The translations under genes and the position numbers were made by a program. DNA of 34,338 bases, from contig JBGUSK010000021.1 in NCBI GenBank assembly GCA_045132495.1, positions 1-34,338 on the forward strand, given 5' to 3'. Origin of the DNA: UBA11524 sp045132495. GTDB lineage: Bacteria; Bacillota; Clostridia; Christensenellales; Aristaeellaceae. A model generated the notes under the pieces. The model worked only from the letters and a program-made list of their open reading frames with translations, did not search any database and was not told the DNA's origin. Of the stretch, positions 23,636 through 32,286 are shown in pieces (positions within the stretch are counted from its first letter, which is position 1; each line of letters starts with the position of its first letter).

Positions 23636-25377
23636 TTTTTCTGCGCCTCCTCGTCCTCAATGACCGGCAGCGTCAGCGACACGCAGGTACCCAGCCCGCT
23701 CTCACTGTCCACCTGGATATGGATATCCCTGTCGTAGAACAGCGCCAGCCGCTGCTCGATGTTCTTCATACCGTAATGGCTTCCGCTACCCTTTTGCAGC
23801 TGTTCCTCACTGTTCTCCATGCCCACGCCGTTATCCAGCACGCTCAGGGTCATCCAACGGCCTTCCTTTTCTTCCTCCAGGGCCGCGCTGATGATGATGC
23901 TTCCCCGGGCCTCGCCCCGCTGCATGATGCCATGCTTGATGGCGTTCTCGATCAGGGGCTGCAGGGTGATCTTGGGCAGGCGGACGTGAAGCAGCTCGTC
24001 GTCTGCCTCCACCATGTAGTCGATCGCACCTTCCCAGCGGAGCTGCTGGATGCGCATGTAGGCGTCGCACAGCCGCAGTTCTTCCTCCAGCGTGATGATG
24101 TCCCGTCCTCCAGAGAGCGTCAGCTTGTAGAACTGGGACAGGGACACCATGACCTGCTGGATCTTGTCCGTTTCCTGCTTCTTGGCCATCCAGCTGACCA
24201 TATCCAGCGTATTGTACAGGAAGTGGGGATTGATCTGACTCTGCAGCGCCTTCAGCTCCGCGCCGGCCTTGGCACGGCCCAGGTCATACTGGGTCGTCAG
24301 CATGTGCTCCAGTTCATCCACCATCGTGTTGTAGGCGGAGATCAGCTGCCCGATCTCATCCTGCTGCACGGCGGGCTGCAGCTTCTTCAGGCCCTGGGTG
24401 GGCACCTCTGCCAGCTGGCGGCCCAGCTGACGGATGCGGCGCACCAGGCGGCTGGTCATGGGCAGAAGGATCAGCGCCATCACCAGGAAGATCGCCAGAT
24501 AAGCCAGCAGCACACGATTACGGACGATGCTGACTTCCTGATTCATCAGGCTTCTGGGCAGGACCGACAGCAGATACAGCCCGGAGTCGCTCAGCTCCCG
24601 GGCGGCAAGATAATACTCCGATCCCCCCAGTGAAATCATGGAAAACGTATCCTGATGACCTCGGACGGGCAGCTTGTCCATCAACGGTTCGTTTGCGCCG
24701 TTGCTGGTCAGCACCGTGCCGTCCCCAGTGCAGATCGCCATGAACTGCTCCGCGATCGCGTTGTCCAGCACACCATGCACCTGCGCTTCATCCAGCGAGA
24801 CCGCCAGCACGCCGAGGGTCTGTGTGTAATCATTGTGATCCATCAGCGCGCGCATCTGGGTGAGGCTTTTCTGCCCCTTTTCCAGCAGGGATTCGGTGTA
24901 GATCCACTGCGGATGCCCCATGCCGTTGAGCAGCGAGGCTGACCATGCCATCCCCTGCAGCGCGCTGATCGCCCGGTAACGTGTGCTTCTGTCCTGGGCG
25001 ATCATGTATTCATCGTCCACAAACAGATACACCTTTGTGCCCTCGTGGCTCATTTCGATATTCCGGCCATAGGTTGTAATGACCTCAAAGGAGGACAGTT
25101 GCTGTCGCATATCCTCCTTGCTGGCACTGCGAAGGGCTGTGTTGACCTGCTCGTTCACTGTCATCAGCGTCGAAATGGCATGGATGCCCTCCATCTTCTC
25201 CTCCAGCGTACGGTGTGCCTGATCGAAGTTGTTCTCGATCAGGGCCATCTGCCGCCCGTCCGTGGAGAGCTTCAGCTCATACATGGAAACAAGCGTAATG
25301 GCCACCATCGGCAGCACGGCAAGAAAAACGATCAGCACGATCTTTGCCGAAAAGGAAAGGCCGCCCAGCTTTTTCAT
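23632..25377 (-). CDS. YesM-family sensor histidine kinase
   Basis: A 581-residue membrane kinase. TM1 about 12-34, an extracellular sensor domain of about 250 residues (probably Cache-like), TM2 about 287-309, a HAMP linker, then the His_kinase domain (PF06580) with the phosphorylated His385 in QINPHFLYNTLDM, an N-box LQPLIENAIKHG at 472-483 and DNGVGM at 515-520. Such kinases sense extracellular carbohydrates, often with a binding protein, and phosphorylate an AraC-type partner, here the gene immediately upstream. Start and stop both overlap neighbours by 4 bases. Confidence 0.93.
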   Translation of the reverse strand: MKKLGGLSFSAKIVLIVFLAVLPMVAITLVSMYELKLSTDGRQMALIENNFDQAHRTLEEKMEGIHAISTLMTVNEQVNTALRSASKEDMRQQLSSFEVITTYGRNIEMSHEGTKVYLFVDDEYMIAQDRSTRYRAISALQGMAWSASLLNGMGHPQWIYTESLLEKGQKSLTQMRALMDHNDYTQTLGVLAVSLDEAQVHGVLDNAIAEQFMAICTGDGTVLTSNGANEPLMDKLPVRGHQDTFSMISLGGSEYYLAARELSDSGLYLLSVLPRSLMNQEVSIVRNRVLLAYLAIFLVMALILLPMTSRLVRRIRQLGRQLAEVPTQGLKKLQPAVQQDEIGQLISAYNTMVDELEHMLTTQYDLGRAKAGAELKALQSQINPHFLYNTLDMVSWMAKKQETDKIQQVMVSLSQFYKLTLSGGRDIITLEEELRLCDAYMRIQQLRWEGAIDYMVEADDELLHVRLPKITLQPLIENAIKHGIMQRGEARGSIIISAALEEEKEGRWMTLSVLDNGVGMENSEEQLQKGSGSHYGMKNIEQRLALFYDRDIHIQVDSESGLGTCVSLTLPVIEDEEAQKK

Positions 25378-26879
25378 ACCTTACGCTCCCTGTATTCACC
25401 GGGCGTCATGCCGGTGGATTCCTTGAATGCCTTGGCGAAATAGTTGGAATTGGAATACCCGCAGCGCTGGGCAATCTCTGTGATGCGCACGGAGGGATCC
25501 TTCAGCAGCCGTTTGGCCTCCCGGAGGCGGCAATCGATCAGGCATTGCTTGACCGTCATGCCGGTTTCCGTGCGGAAGACCACGTTCAGATAGGCTGCGG
25601 AGAAGTTCACCTGCGCGGCGATCTCCTTCAGGCCCAGCTCCGGCTCATGAATGTGCTGGGCGATGAAGCTCTTTGCGTCCCGCACCACCTGAGAGAACCG
25701 GGAATTCGTATCCTCCATGGCGTTCAGCTGCCCGAACAGCACCGCCAGCATTTCGCGAAACTGCCCGATGCCGGTGACGGAAGCCACATAATCCTCCAGC
25801 TCGCTGGCCTGGGATATGCCGTACACCTTGCCGTACAGATCGGGCGTGCGGCGGTACAGTTCCCGCAGGATCGCGAACATCAGGGACTTGACAGATTCCA
25901 CACGGTCAGCTCGCACTGCTTCTACCCGGTTCAGCAGATCCTCCAGCCAGGCCGGAAGCTGAGCTGCGTTTTCCTCCAAGAGGCGTACGAACTGTGCATA
26001 CGCATCGACCGACAGCACCGCAGGGACACGATGCTCCTCATAGGGAAAATGCGACCGGGTTTCATCGTAGAAGCTGCCCTCCAGCATCCGGGAGGCAGCC
26101 TTGCGGCTCTCGTGTACCTTCTCCAGGGCGGATACCACCATACCCTCTGCTGTCACGATGCCCGGCATACGTTTATGCAGCATGTCCACAAGGGCCGAAA
26201 GATCCCGGGGCTGCTTGCGCTTGCCTGCCGCCAGCACGGCATAGACATTCCGATCTTCCCGCTGATCCGCCGCACAGTCAAAGCCGTTCTTTGCAGCTAC
26301 ATCCGCCAGGATATCCAGCACGTCATGCACATTGACCTGCGGTGCCCGCAGCGCAAGGCAGCGGTATGCTGCGTCGGTCGGGAAACCGATCTTGGCACAC
26401 AAGCTCCGCAGCTCCTGCAGATCCTTCCGGGTGTGCATCATCATCGCAGCGGCCTGCTGTCGGCGCAGCTTCTGCAGACTTTCCGTGCGCTGGTCTGCGT
26501 TCATCCGCTCCTGATGCTTGGCGATGGCGTTCTGCACCGCCCGCAGCAGTTCATCCGGCTGCAGGGGCTTTTCCACAAAGGCGACAGCTGAGAGCTCAAT
26601 GGCCTGCTTGAGGTAACCGATCTCCGCAAAGCCGGTGATGAAGATCAGCAGGCATTCCGGCTGCACCTTCCGCACGGCAGCAGCAAAAGACATGCCGTCC
26701 ATGCGGGGCATACAGATATCAGTAATGATGATGTCCGGGCTGAACCAGCGCACGATCTCCAGCGCCGTCTTGCCATCGTGGGTCTGCATTACATGATGGA
26801 TGCCCATATCCTCCAGCGGAAGGCACGAAAGAATGCCTTCGCGGGCATACCGGTCATCGTCCACAACAAGCAGTTTCAT
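25374..26879 (-). CDS. YesN-family response regulator with AraC DNA-binding domain
   Basis: A 501-residue regulator. The receiver domain has the acidic pocket DDD at 7-9, phosphorylation site Asp54 in DIIITDICMPRMDG and a later EKP lysine; a long middle region follows; the last 100 residues form an AraC double helix-turn-helix (GLKEIAAQVNFSAAYLNVVF and ITEIAQRCGYSNSNYFAKAFKE). It should activate the importer and hydrolase operons on phosphorylation. ATG at 26879 is chosen since AAAGGAG lies 8 bases upstream; earlier in-frame codons extend into the promoter. First gene of the five-gene operon. Confidence 0.93.
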   Translation of the reverse strand: MKLLVVDDDRYAREGILSCLPLEDMGIHHVMQTHDGKTALEIVRWFSPDIIITDICMPRMDGMSFAAAVRKVQPECLLIFITGFAEIGYLKQAIELSAVAFVEKPLQPDELLRAVQNAIAKHQERMNADQRTESLQKLRRQQAAAMMMHTRKDLQELRSLCAKIGFPTDAAYRCLALRAPQVNVHDVLDILADVAAKNGFDCAADQREDRNVYAVLAAGKRKQPRDLSALVDMLHKRMPGIVTAEGMVVSALEKVHESRKAASRMLEGSFYDETRSHFPYEEHRVPAVLSVDAYAQFVRLLEENAAQLPAWLEDLLNRVEAVRADRVESVKSLMFAILRELYRRTPDLYGKVYGISQASELEDYVASVTGIGQFREMLAVLFGQLNAMEDTNSRFSQVVRDAKSFIAQHIHEPELGLKEIAAQVNFSAAYLNVVFRTETGMTVKQCLIDCRLREAKRLLKDPSVRITEIAQRCGYSNSNYFAKAFKESTGMTPGEYRERKV

Positions 26880-26926
26880 GAGCATTGCTCCTTTGGAATC
26901 AATATGAAACAATCTTTGCTGATCCA

Positions 26927-26955
26927 ATTATACCAGAAACGACCATATCGGAAAA
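26927..26955 (-). promoter_or_regulatory. Promoter of the regulator-hydrolase operon
   Basis: A perfect TATAAT (26927-26932, minus strand) stands about 48 bases before the start codon. At 17 bases spacing the -35 is only TTTTCC (26950-26955), a weak match that suggests dependence on an activator, possibly the operon's own AraC-type regulator. Confidence 0.55.
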
Positions 26956-26960
26956 TACCC

Positions 26961-26991
26961 AAAATGCGGGTCGCCGCACAGGACGACCCGC
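26961..26991 (-). terminator. Terminator of the importer operon
   Basis: A perfect 8-bp GC stem (26966-26973 with 26984-26991), a 10-nt loop and, on the minus strand, ATTTT. It separates the importer operon from the regulator operon behind it. Confidence 0.75.
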
Positions 26992-27009
26992 TGGGATGAA
27001 CAAATGGGG

Positions 27010-28620
27010 TTACTCGGCAGAATTCTTCATGTCCAGGAAGGCCTGCAGCTGGCTGATCAGCTCAGCACGAACCTTTTCCAGACCGGCCTCGGTGGCACGC
27101 TTGTGGAAGTCAGCGATGATCTTCTCGGTGTCATCGCCGCCCAGAGCGTAGCGCAGCTGCAGCTCGCCCGCATAAGCGGTGATGGTGGCAACCTCGGTCA
27201 CCACATTGGTGGTGTCGAAGGTGAAGCCGGCGATCTTGCTGGGCACGTAGGAGGACACGTCGTTCTGGTAGTCGTAGTAGGCCTTCAGCTCGGCATTCTC
27301 CATGACCGCCTCATTGTAGCGGACATAGTTGGGATTCCAGGTGAAGGAGTAGCCAGGCATGGTGTAGGTGTTGGACTCATCGGTGCCCAGAGACTTGTAG
27401 CCCTTGTCGCCGATGGCTTCCCAATGCAGGCCTTCCACGCCCAGCTCGAACAGGTCGTGGTTCTCCTGAGAGGCGAACATCCAGTCCAGGAACTTCATGG
27501 TGGCGTCAACATTGGTGGACCAGGAAGGCACGCAGATGAAGTTGTTGGAAACCATGGGGCTGACGATGGAAGCGGGGGTCATGTTGCGCTGGGCCTCTTC
27601 GGCGGGGTAGAAGCGCAGAGCGGCGTCGGGCCAAATGGTCAGCAGGTCAACGTCGTTGCCCAGATCGTTGATGCGGGAAGCCATCTCGGTCAGGGGCGCG
27701 TAGGAGATGGGAGCGTAGCCCAGCTCTTCCTCGGAGGTGCCGCGGTAGGGAGACAGGTACTCTTCCCACTTCAGCTGATCGAGGCGATAAGCGGTGACGA
27801 AGTCATGCTGGTAGCCCTCGGGCATCTTGGCGAATTCAGCCTCAGAGTCGCCCATGATGACAGCGTTCAGAACCTTGGTGCCATCCTCGGACAGCGCCAC
27901 GTGGAAGGGAGCTTCCCAGTTGCCGCCGAAGAGGTCGATGTCATACACATTGTCCAGCATACCGGTGAAGTGAGTGGAGCCCTGGTAAGCGAAGCCCATG
28001 TACATGGACCAGCCAAAGGCCATGTCAGCCTCATTGGCCATGACGGTCTCCAGATACTGCATCAGGGTCTCGTCATTGGTGATCTCGGGCAGATCGTACT
28101 TCACGCGCAGATCCTCACGGTAGCACAGGCCGCGCATGTCTTCCATCGCCTGCATCAGCGGGATCTTGTACAGGCCCTTGGCCCAGGTGCCGTCTTCCTT
28201 CTGGTAGTAGGTCATGGCAGCTTCCACCATGCCCTCGGAGAAGGCCTTCTGCAGACCGGGGTACTCGGGGTTGTTGAAGTACTTGCTCAGGTCAGCCAGC
28301 TTGCCGCCCTTGGCGAAGTCCTCCAGACCGTGCCAGGCACCGATGAAGACCAGATCCTTCACCTCGTCCTGGGTGGTCATGAGCATGTTGATCTTGTCCT
28401 TGTAGTCGCCGCCGGTGACATAGGAGAAGTCCAGCTCGATGTTGCTCAGCACGGGATCATTGGCAACACGCTTGTAGTACTCTTCAAGCACAGGCTCGAG
28501 GTTCTGGAAGGCGTTCATGACCTGGATTTTCACCACGGTCTTTTCTTCCGCCGTCGCAAAGGTGCCCATCATGCCGAGGATGAGGGCCAGGGACAGAAGC
28601 AGGGAAACGATGCGCTTCAT
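27010..28620 (-). CDS. Extracellular oligosaccharide-binding protein (LplA family), no lipobox
   Basis: A 536-residue binding protein with a signal peptide (1-24, cleavage ATA-E) and no cysteine near it, so signal peptidase I rather than lipoprotein processing is expected. The mature part begins VVKIQVMN and the C-terminal region, FTFDTTNVVTEVATI and a terminal helix, matches the DUF3502 end of LplA-type proteins. AAGGAGG precedes the ATG at 28620. It follows the two permease genes by about 70 bases and is the transporter's own binding component. How it stays at the surface without a lipid anchor is unclear. Confidence 0.9.
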   Translation of the reverse strand: MKRIVSLLLSLALILGMMGTFATAEEKTVVKIQVMNAFQNLEPVLEEYYKRVANDPVLSNIELDFSYVTGGDYKDKINMLMTTQDEVKDLVFIGAWHGLEDFAKGGKLADLSKYFNNPEYPGLQKAFSEGMVEAAMTYYQKEDGTWAKGLYKIPLMQAMEDMRGLCYREDLRVKYDLPEITNDETLMQYLETVMANEADMAFGWSMYMGFAYQGSTHFTGMLDNVYDIDLFGGNWEAPFHVALSEDGTKVLNAVIMGDSEAEFAKMPEGYQHDFVTAYRLDQLKWEEYLSPYRGTSEEELGYAPISYAPLTEMASRINDLGNDVDLLTIWPDAALRFYPAEEAQRNMTPASIVSPMVSNNFICVPSWSTNVDATMKFLDWMFASQENHDLFELGVEGLHWEAIGDKGYKSLGTDESNTYTMPGYSFTWNPNYVRYNEAVMENAELKAYYDYQNDVSSYVPSKIAGFTFDTTNVVTEVATITAYAGELQLRYALGGDDTEKIIADFHKRATEAGLEKVRAELISQLQAFLDMKNSAE

Positions 28621-28689
28621 GGGGTAATTCCTCCTTGTTATTTATGATCATGACGGATTACACCGCCATATATCCGATAGGGGGCTCGC

Positions 28690-29598
28690 TTAGCCTTTAA
28701 CAGCACCGACGGTCAGGCCGGAGGTGAAGTAGCGCTGCACGAAGGGGTAGAGCAGCACGATCGGGCCAATGGTGACCAGGGTCGTCGCCATCTTCAGGGA
28801 CAAGCCAGGCATACTGTTCAGGGATTGGCCGGTGTATTGGGCGATCTCACGCAGCGCGTCGCCGGAACGGGCCAGATCCATGATCAGGTACTGCAGGGGC
28901 ATCTTGCTGTAATCGTTGATGTAGAGCATGGCGTTGTACCACTGGTTCCAGTAGCCCAGCGCGTAGAACAGGCTGATGGTGGCAATGCCGGGCACGGATA
29001 CCGGCAGCACGATCCGGAAGAGGATGGTGAAGTCGTTCGCACCGTCTATGTAGGCGGATTCCGACAATTCTTTTGGTACACCGGAGAAGAAATTTCGCAT
29101 CAGGAATATGTTCCACGCCGAGCACATGACCGGCAGGATCAGCACCCAGATGTTGTCCTTCAGCCCCAGGGTCTGACTGATCAGCAGGTAGGTGGGAACC
29201 AGACCGCCGCCGAAGAGCATGGTGAAGTAGATCATGAAGTTGACCACATTGCGGTACTTCACCTTTTTCAGCGACAAGGGATAAGCCGCTGTGATGGTAA
29301 ACAGCATACTCAGCAGCGTACCGACCACGGTGGTGAAGATGGTCACCTTGTAGGAATTGGGGATCTGCTGATCTTTCAGGATCAGTTCAAAGGCGGAGGT
29401 GGAGAATTCGCGGATGTAGAGTGCGTAGCCATAGCGCTTCAGGTTCAGCTCACGCTCAAATGCGCCGGTGATGACCACCACGAAGGGCAGCAGACAGAAC
29501 ACGCAGAACGCCGTGATGACCACGATAATGACGGCTTGCAGAATCTTGTCACTGGTTGGTGTTTTGATCTTGTTGGAGCGGATCACTTTCTCTTTCAT
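28690..29598 (-). CDS. Carbohydrate ABC transporter permease (YtcP/LplC type)
   Basis: A 302-residue permease with six helices. The EAA loop lies at about 179-204 (LSESAYIDGANDF then LPVSVPG), the contact with the ATPase. The ending TSGLTVGAVKG is diagnostic for YtcP-like permeases. AAAGGAG precedes the ATG. It pairs with the LplB-type permease encoded just upstream; no ATPase gene is present in the window. Confidence 0.93.
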   Translation of the reverse strand: MKEKVIRSNKIKTPTSDKILQAVIIVVITAFCVFCLLPFVVVITGAFERELNLKRYGYALYIREFSTSAFELILKDQQIPNSYKVTIFTTVVGTLLSMLFTITAAYPLSLKKVKYRNVVNFMIYFTMLFGGGLVPTYLLISQTLGLKDNIWVLILPVMCSAWNIFLMRNFFSGVPKELSESAYIDGANDFTILFRIVLPVSVPGIATISLFYALGYWNQWYNAMLYINDYSKMPLQYLIMDLARSGDALREIAQYTGQSLNSMPGLSLKMATTLVTIGPIVLLYPFVQRYFTSGLTVGAVKG

Positions 29599-29616
29599 CG
29601 TCTTCCACTCCTTTCA

Positions 29617-30573
29617 TCAGAACAGCGCTGTATCGGGGTCCAGCTTCTTGGCCAGCGCGTTAACGCTGATGACCAGGATGCAGCCCACCACTGATTGGAA
29701 CAGGCTCGTTGCGGTACTCATGCCCAGGTTGTTCATCTGGCGCAGGGCGCGGTAAACGAAGGTGTCGATAACATCCGTCGTCGGGAGCAGCTTCGCCGTG
29801 TCGCGTACCATGGCGTAGATCATGCCGAAATCACCGCGGAAGATGTTGCCCACGCTCATGATGGTCAGGATAACAATGGTAGGCTTCAGCAGCGGCAGGG
29901 TAATGTGGCGGATCTGCTGGAAGCGGGTCGCGCCGTCCACGCGGGCAGCCTCATACATGCTGGTGTCAAAGCCGGTGATGGCAGCAATGTAGGTCACTGT
30001 ACCGAAGCCGCAGCCCTGCCAGATTCGCAGGATGACGAAGATCCATGGCCAAAGCTCCGGCTCGTTGTAAAAGCTGATGCGGGACATGCCCAGCGACAGG
30101 CGGGCCTGGTTGATCAATCCGGTCGTACCGACGAAGGCCTGCAGCACCAGGGACACCACCGCCCAGGACACAAAGTGGGGCAAAATGGCGATGGACTGGG
30201 TCACTCGCTTGAAGGTCTTGTTCTTGATCTCCGAGAACATGATGGCCAGCACAACCGAAATGACGGTGGTGCTGAGGATGAACAACACATTCAGGTAAAT
30301 CGTGTTGAAGAACACGCGGCCAATGCCGTCATAAGCAAAGAGGAACTTGAAGTTCTCAAAGCCGACAAAGGGGCTTCCGGCGATGCCCAGTGCGAAGTCG
30401 TACTTCTTAAAGGCCAGCGTGATGCCGTAGAGCGGGAAATAGCAGAAAATCACGAACCAGATCACGGTGGGCAGCATCATCAGGTAGAGGTGCTTGTTCA
30501 TCAGCAGCTCACGGATGACGCCGCGTATCCCGGTATGTTCTTTTTTCTTGACAGGCAGCGTATGAGCAGTCAC
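29617..30573 (-). CDS. Carbohydrate ABC transporter permease (LplB type)
   Basis: A 318-residue permease. A basic N-terminal tail precedes six helices; the EAA loop is at about 207-229 (YEAARVDGATRFQ then ITLP). The segment YDFALGIAGSPFVGFENFKFLF is typical of LplB-like proteins. The start is GTG at 30573 with AAAGGAGG 8 bases upstream. First gene of the importer operon. Confidence 0.93.
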   Translation of the reverse strand: MTAHTLPVKKKEHTGIRGVIRELLMNKHLYLMMLPTVIWFVIFCYFPLYGITLAFKKYDFALGIAGSPFVGFENFKFLFAYDGIGRVFFNTIYLNVLFILSTTVISVVLAIMFSEIKNKTFKRVTQSIAILPHFVSWAVVSLVLQAFVGTTGLINQARLSLGMSRISFYNEPELWPWIFVILRIWQGCGFGTVTYIAAITGFDTSMYEAARVDGATRFQQIRHITLPLLKPTIVILTIMSVGNIFRGDFGMIYAMVRDTAKLLPTTDVIDTFVYRALRQMNNLGMSTATSLFQSVVGCILVISVNALAKKLDPDTALF

Positions 30574-30611
30574 TGGTTGTTCCTCCTTTGCACAGCTATC
30601 AATTCATCCTG

Positions 30612-30635
30612 ATTATATCGGTTGCTTCCGTAAAG
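30612..30635 (-). promoter_or_regulatory. Likely promoter of the importer operon
   Basis: A perfect TATAAT (30612-30617, minus strand) about 40 bases before the GTG, with only a poor -35 (TTCAGC-like) at the expected distance. The same strong -10/weak -35 pattern is seen for the regulator operon, which suits activation by the AraC-type regulator. Confidence 0.5.
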
Positions 30636-30665
30636 CTGAAAGAGTAAAAAAAGCATATGAATGGT

Positions 30666-30707
30666 AAAAAACAAGCCAATTTTCACATTTGCGTGAAAAC
30701 TGGCTTG
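30666..30707 (-). terminator. Terminator of the GH88 gene
   Basis: A 15-bp stem (30672-30686 with 30693-30707) with one G-U pair, a 6-nt loop and six U on the minus strand. It sits between the GH88 gene and the importer promoter, so GH88 is transcribed separately. Confidence 0.88.
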
Positions 30708-30719
30708 CAGAATATCCGA

Positions 30720-31826
30720 TTACCACATGTGATAGGTTTCGCCGCGCAGCTTGTTCATGGCCTCGATAAAGAAGTAATCGCCGTACTGCATCGTCTGATG
30801 GTCTTCGCTGTTCCACGCCGCACGGCACCGCCGGAAGATGGCAGGACAGTCCTGCGACCAATCCGCATCCTGCTGCTCCATGGCCCGCAGGAGACGAAGG
30901 GCTTCCTCCAGATAGTGATCGTCCTTCAGCTCCCGGGACAGGTCGATCAGCGCACAGGCGGCAATAGCACCAGCAACATTGTCCTTGCGGACGTCCTCCT
31001 TCGGCGCACGGAAGTCGGAGTCAGGGATACCATCCTCCCCGATGCAGGACAGGAAATAGTCGGAAACCTTTTTCGCTGTCTCAAGGTATTCCTTTTTCCC
31101 GGTGTAGCGATAAGAGATCAGGAAGCCATACATCGCCCAGCTTTGCCCGCGCGACCAGGAGGAACCGGGGGCATAGCCCTGTCCACCGGGCTTGTCCAGC
31201 ACTTCCATCGTCTCCGGGTCGAAGATGACGATGTGATTACAGCTGCCGTCCTCACGGACAAAGTGCTTCATGGCGGTATCCGCGTGCTGCATGGCGATCT
31301 TGCGGAAACGGGGATCGCCGCTCCTCTCGCTGGCCCAGTACAGCAGCGACAGGTTCATCATGCAGTCGATAATCGCCCATCCGGTACAATCGTCATTCCA
31401 GGCCCGGATGAAGCCCAGCGGGTTGTAGCGGCCGGCCAGCAGATTCGCCGCGATCATGGCGCGCTTCCAACTGACTTCGTCGCCAGTCAGGTCATACGTT
31501 GCCGCCGAGGACAGCCGCCACATGAAGCCCACATCGTGATGCAGATGCCAGTACTCCTCAAAGGCGGCATCCAGCAGCTTTTCGCCGCGCGCAGCTTCCC
31601 TGGCATAACGTTCATCGCCCGTCATCAGGTACATCTGCCACATAGCGCCGGACCAGAAGCCGTTCGTCCACCAGCAGATGCCGTCGAAGGGGCCGGTGAG
31701 CCATTCGCCAGCCCGGGTGGTGTAGGGAATGCCATCCAGCGCCTGTGCCTTTCCCATCGCATACAGCATCTTGCGGTGCAGCTTCTCCTGCATTGACAAA
31801 AGCCAGACCCGATTCAACTCTGTCAT
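30720..31826 (-). CDS. GH88 unsaturated glucuronyl hydrolase
   Basis: A 368-residue (alpha/alpha)6-barrel enzyme that removes 4,5-unsaturated uronic acid from oligosaccharides made by lyases. Conserved features: WWTNGFWSGAMW at 52-63, HHDVGFMW with Asp98, AIIDCMMNLSLL with Asp154, the two catalytic-site aspartates, and SSWSRGQSWAMYGF. It lacks a signal peptide, so it acts on imported products. The presence of GH88 means the imported sugar probably carries lyase-generated ends. AAGGGG precedes the ATG at 31826. Related GH105 is the main alternative, but the WSRGQ and HDVGF motifs favour GH88. Confidence 0.88.
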   Translation of the reverse strand: MTELNRVWLLSMQEKLHRKMLYAMGKAQALDGIPYTTRAGEWLTGPFDGICWWTNGFWSGAMWQMYLMTGDERYAREAARGEKLLDAAFEEYWHLHHDVGFMWRLSSAATYDLTGDEVSWKRAMIAANLLAGRYNPLGFIRAWNDDCTGWAIIDCMMNLSLLYWASERSGDPRFRKIAMQHADTAMKHFVREDGSCNHIVIFDPETMEVLDKPGGQGYAPGSSWSRGQSWAMYGFLISYRYTGKKEYLETAKKVSDYFLSCIGEDGIPDSDFRAPKEDVRKDNVAGAIAACALIDLSRELKDDHYLEEALRLLRAMEQQDADWSQDCPAIFRRCRAAWNSEDHQTMQYGDYFFIEAMNKLRGETYHMW

Positions 31827-32286
31827 GTATTTCGCCCCTTACTCATGGAATTTGAAGATTCTGCTGTTTACATTATGCGGTATTTGTATTTGTCCTATAA
31901 AGAAGAAAAAACGAGGATTATGTGTCATTTTGAAGCAATTTCTTGCACCAGGTAGCAATGAAAAGAAAGCTGCGTAAGCGCTGTATCTGAAATACAATCT
32001 ACGCGAAGGAGATGTGAATAGCCGGCATGGGTGATGCAGCCAGACACTGCCGCCGATGCGTCTGTTCATATCAAGCCCAAGCAGCGAAAGCCCATGTTCA
32101 ATCAACCTATTGAACCATTTCATGCCCATCACCTGAATGTCTGCAGATCCTTTCGCAATGAAAATAGCGGTTACGACGAAGTTTTTCCGTTCGTCATAAC
32201 CGCTACCATTCATATTAACGAGCCGTAATCATGATGTGATTGGAAGGTAATACCTTCCTTTGAATCATCCTTGCTACATGATATTC
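31827..32286. other. Gene-poor 460-base gap upstream of GH88
   Basis: No gene is convincing. It is clearly AT-richer than its surroundings near 31860-31980. It holds a GCGTAAGCGCTGTA stretch at about 31972-31985 that loosely resembles a catabolite (cre) site with three mismatches, and a strong hairpin at 32161-32204. Short frames exist on both strands but have no ribosome sites or recognisable family. A CATAAT -10-like hexamer about 55 bases before GH88 may be its promoter. Confidence 0.4.
32161..32204 (-). terminator. Terminator-like hairpin downstream of the DUF3267 gene
   Basis: The arms 32166-32180 and 32190-32204 form a 15-bp stem that is fully paired on the minus strand (one G-U) but has a mismatch on the plus strand; AUUUU follows. 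It lies about 80 bases after the DUF3267 stop. Confidence 0.6.

Noticed and set aside
27004..28647. Long plus-strand frame opposite the oligosaccharide-binding protein.
   Set aside because: Its product is a glycine/histidine/valine-rich shadow; the minus-strand gene has a signal peptide, ribosome site and family match.
31972..31985. Catabolite-responsive (cre) site upstream of GH88.
   Set aside because: Three mismatches to the consensus and about 150 bases from the gene; too weak to list as a feature.
31839..32213. A 124-codon minus-strand frame in the gap before GH88.
   Set aside because: No ribosome site or family; it runs through a terminator-like hairpin and an AT-rich stretch. Left as non-coding.
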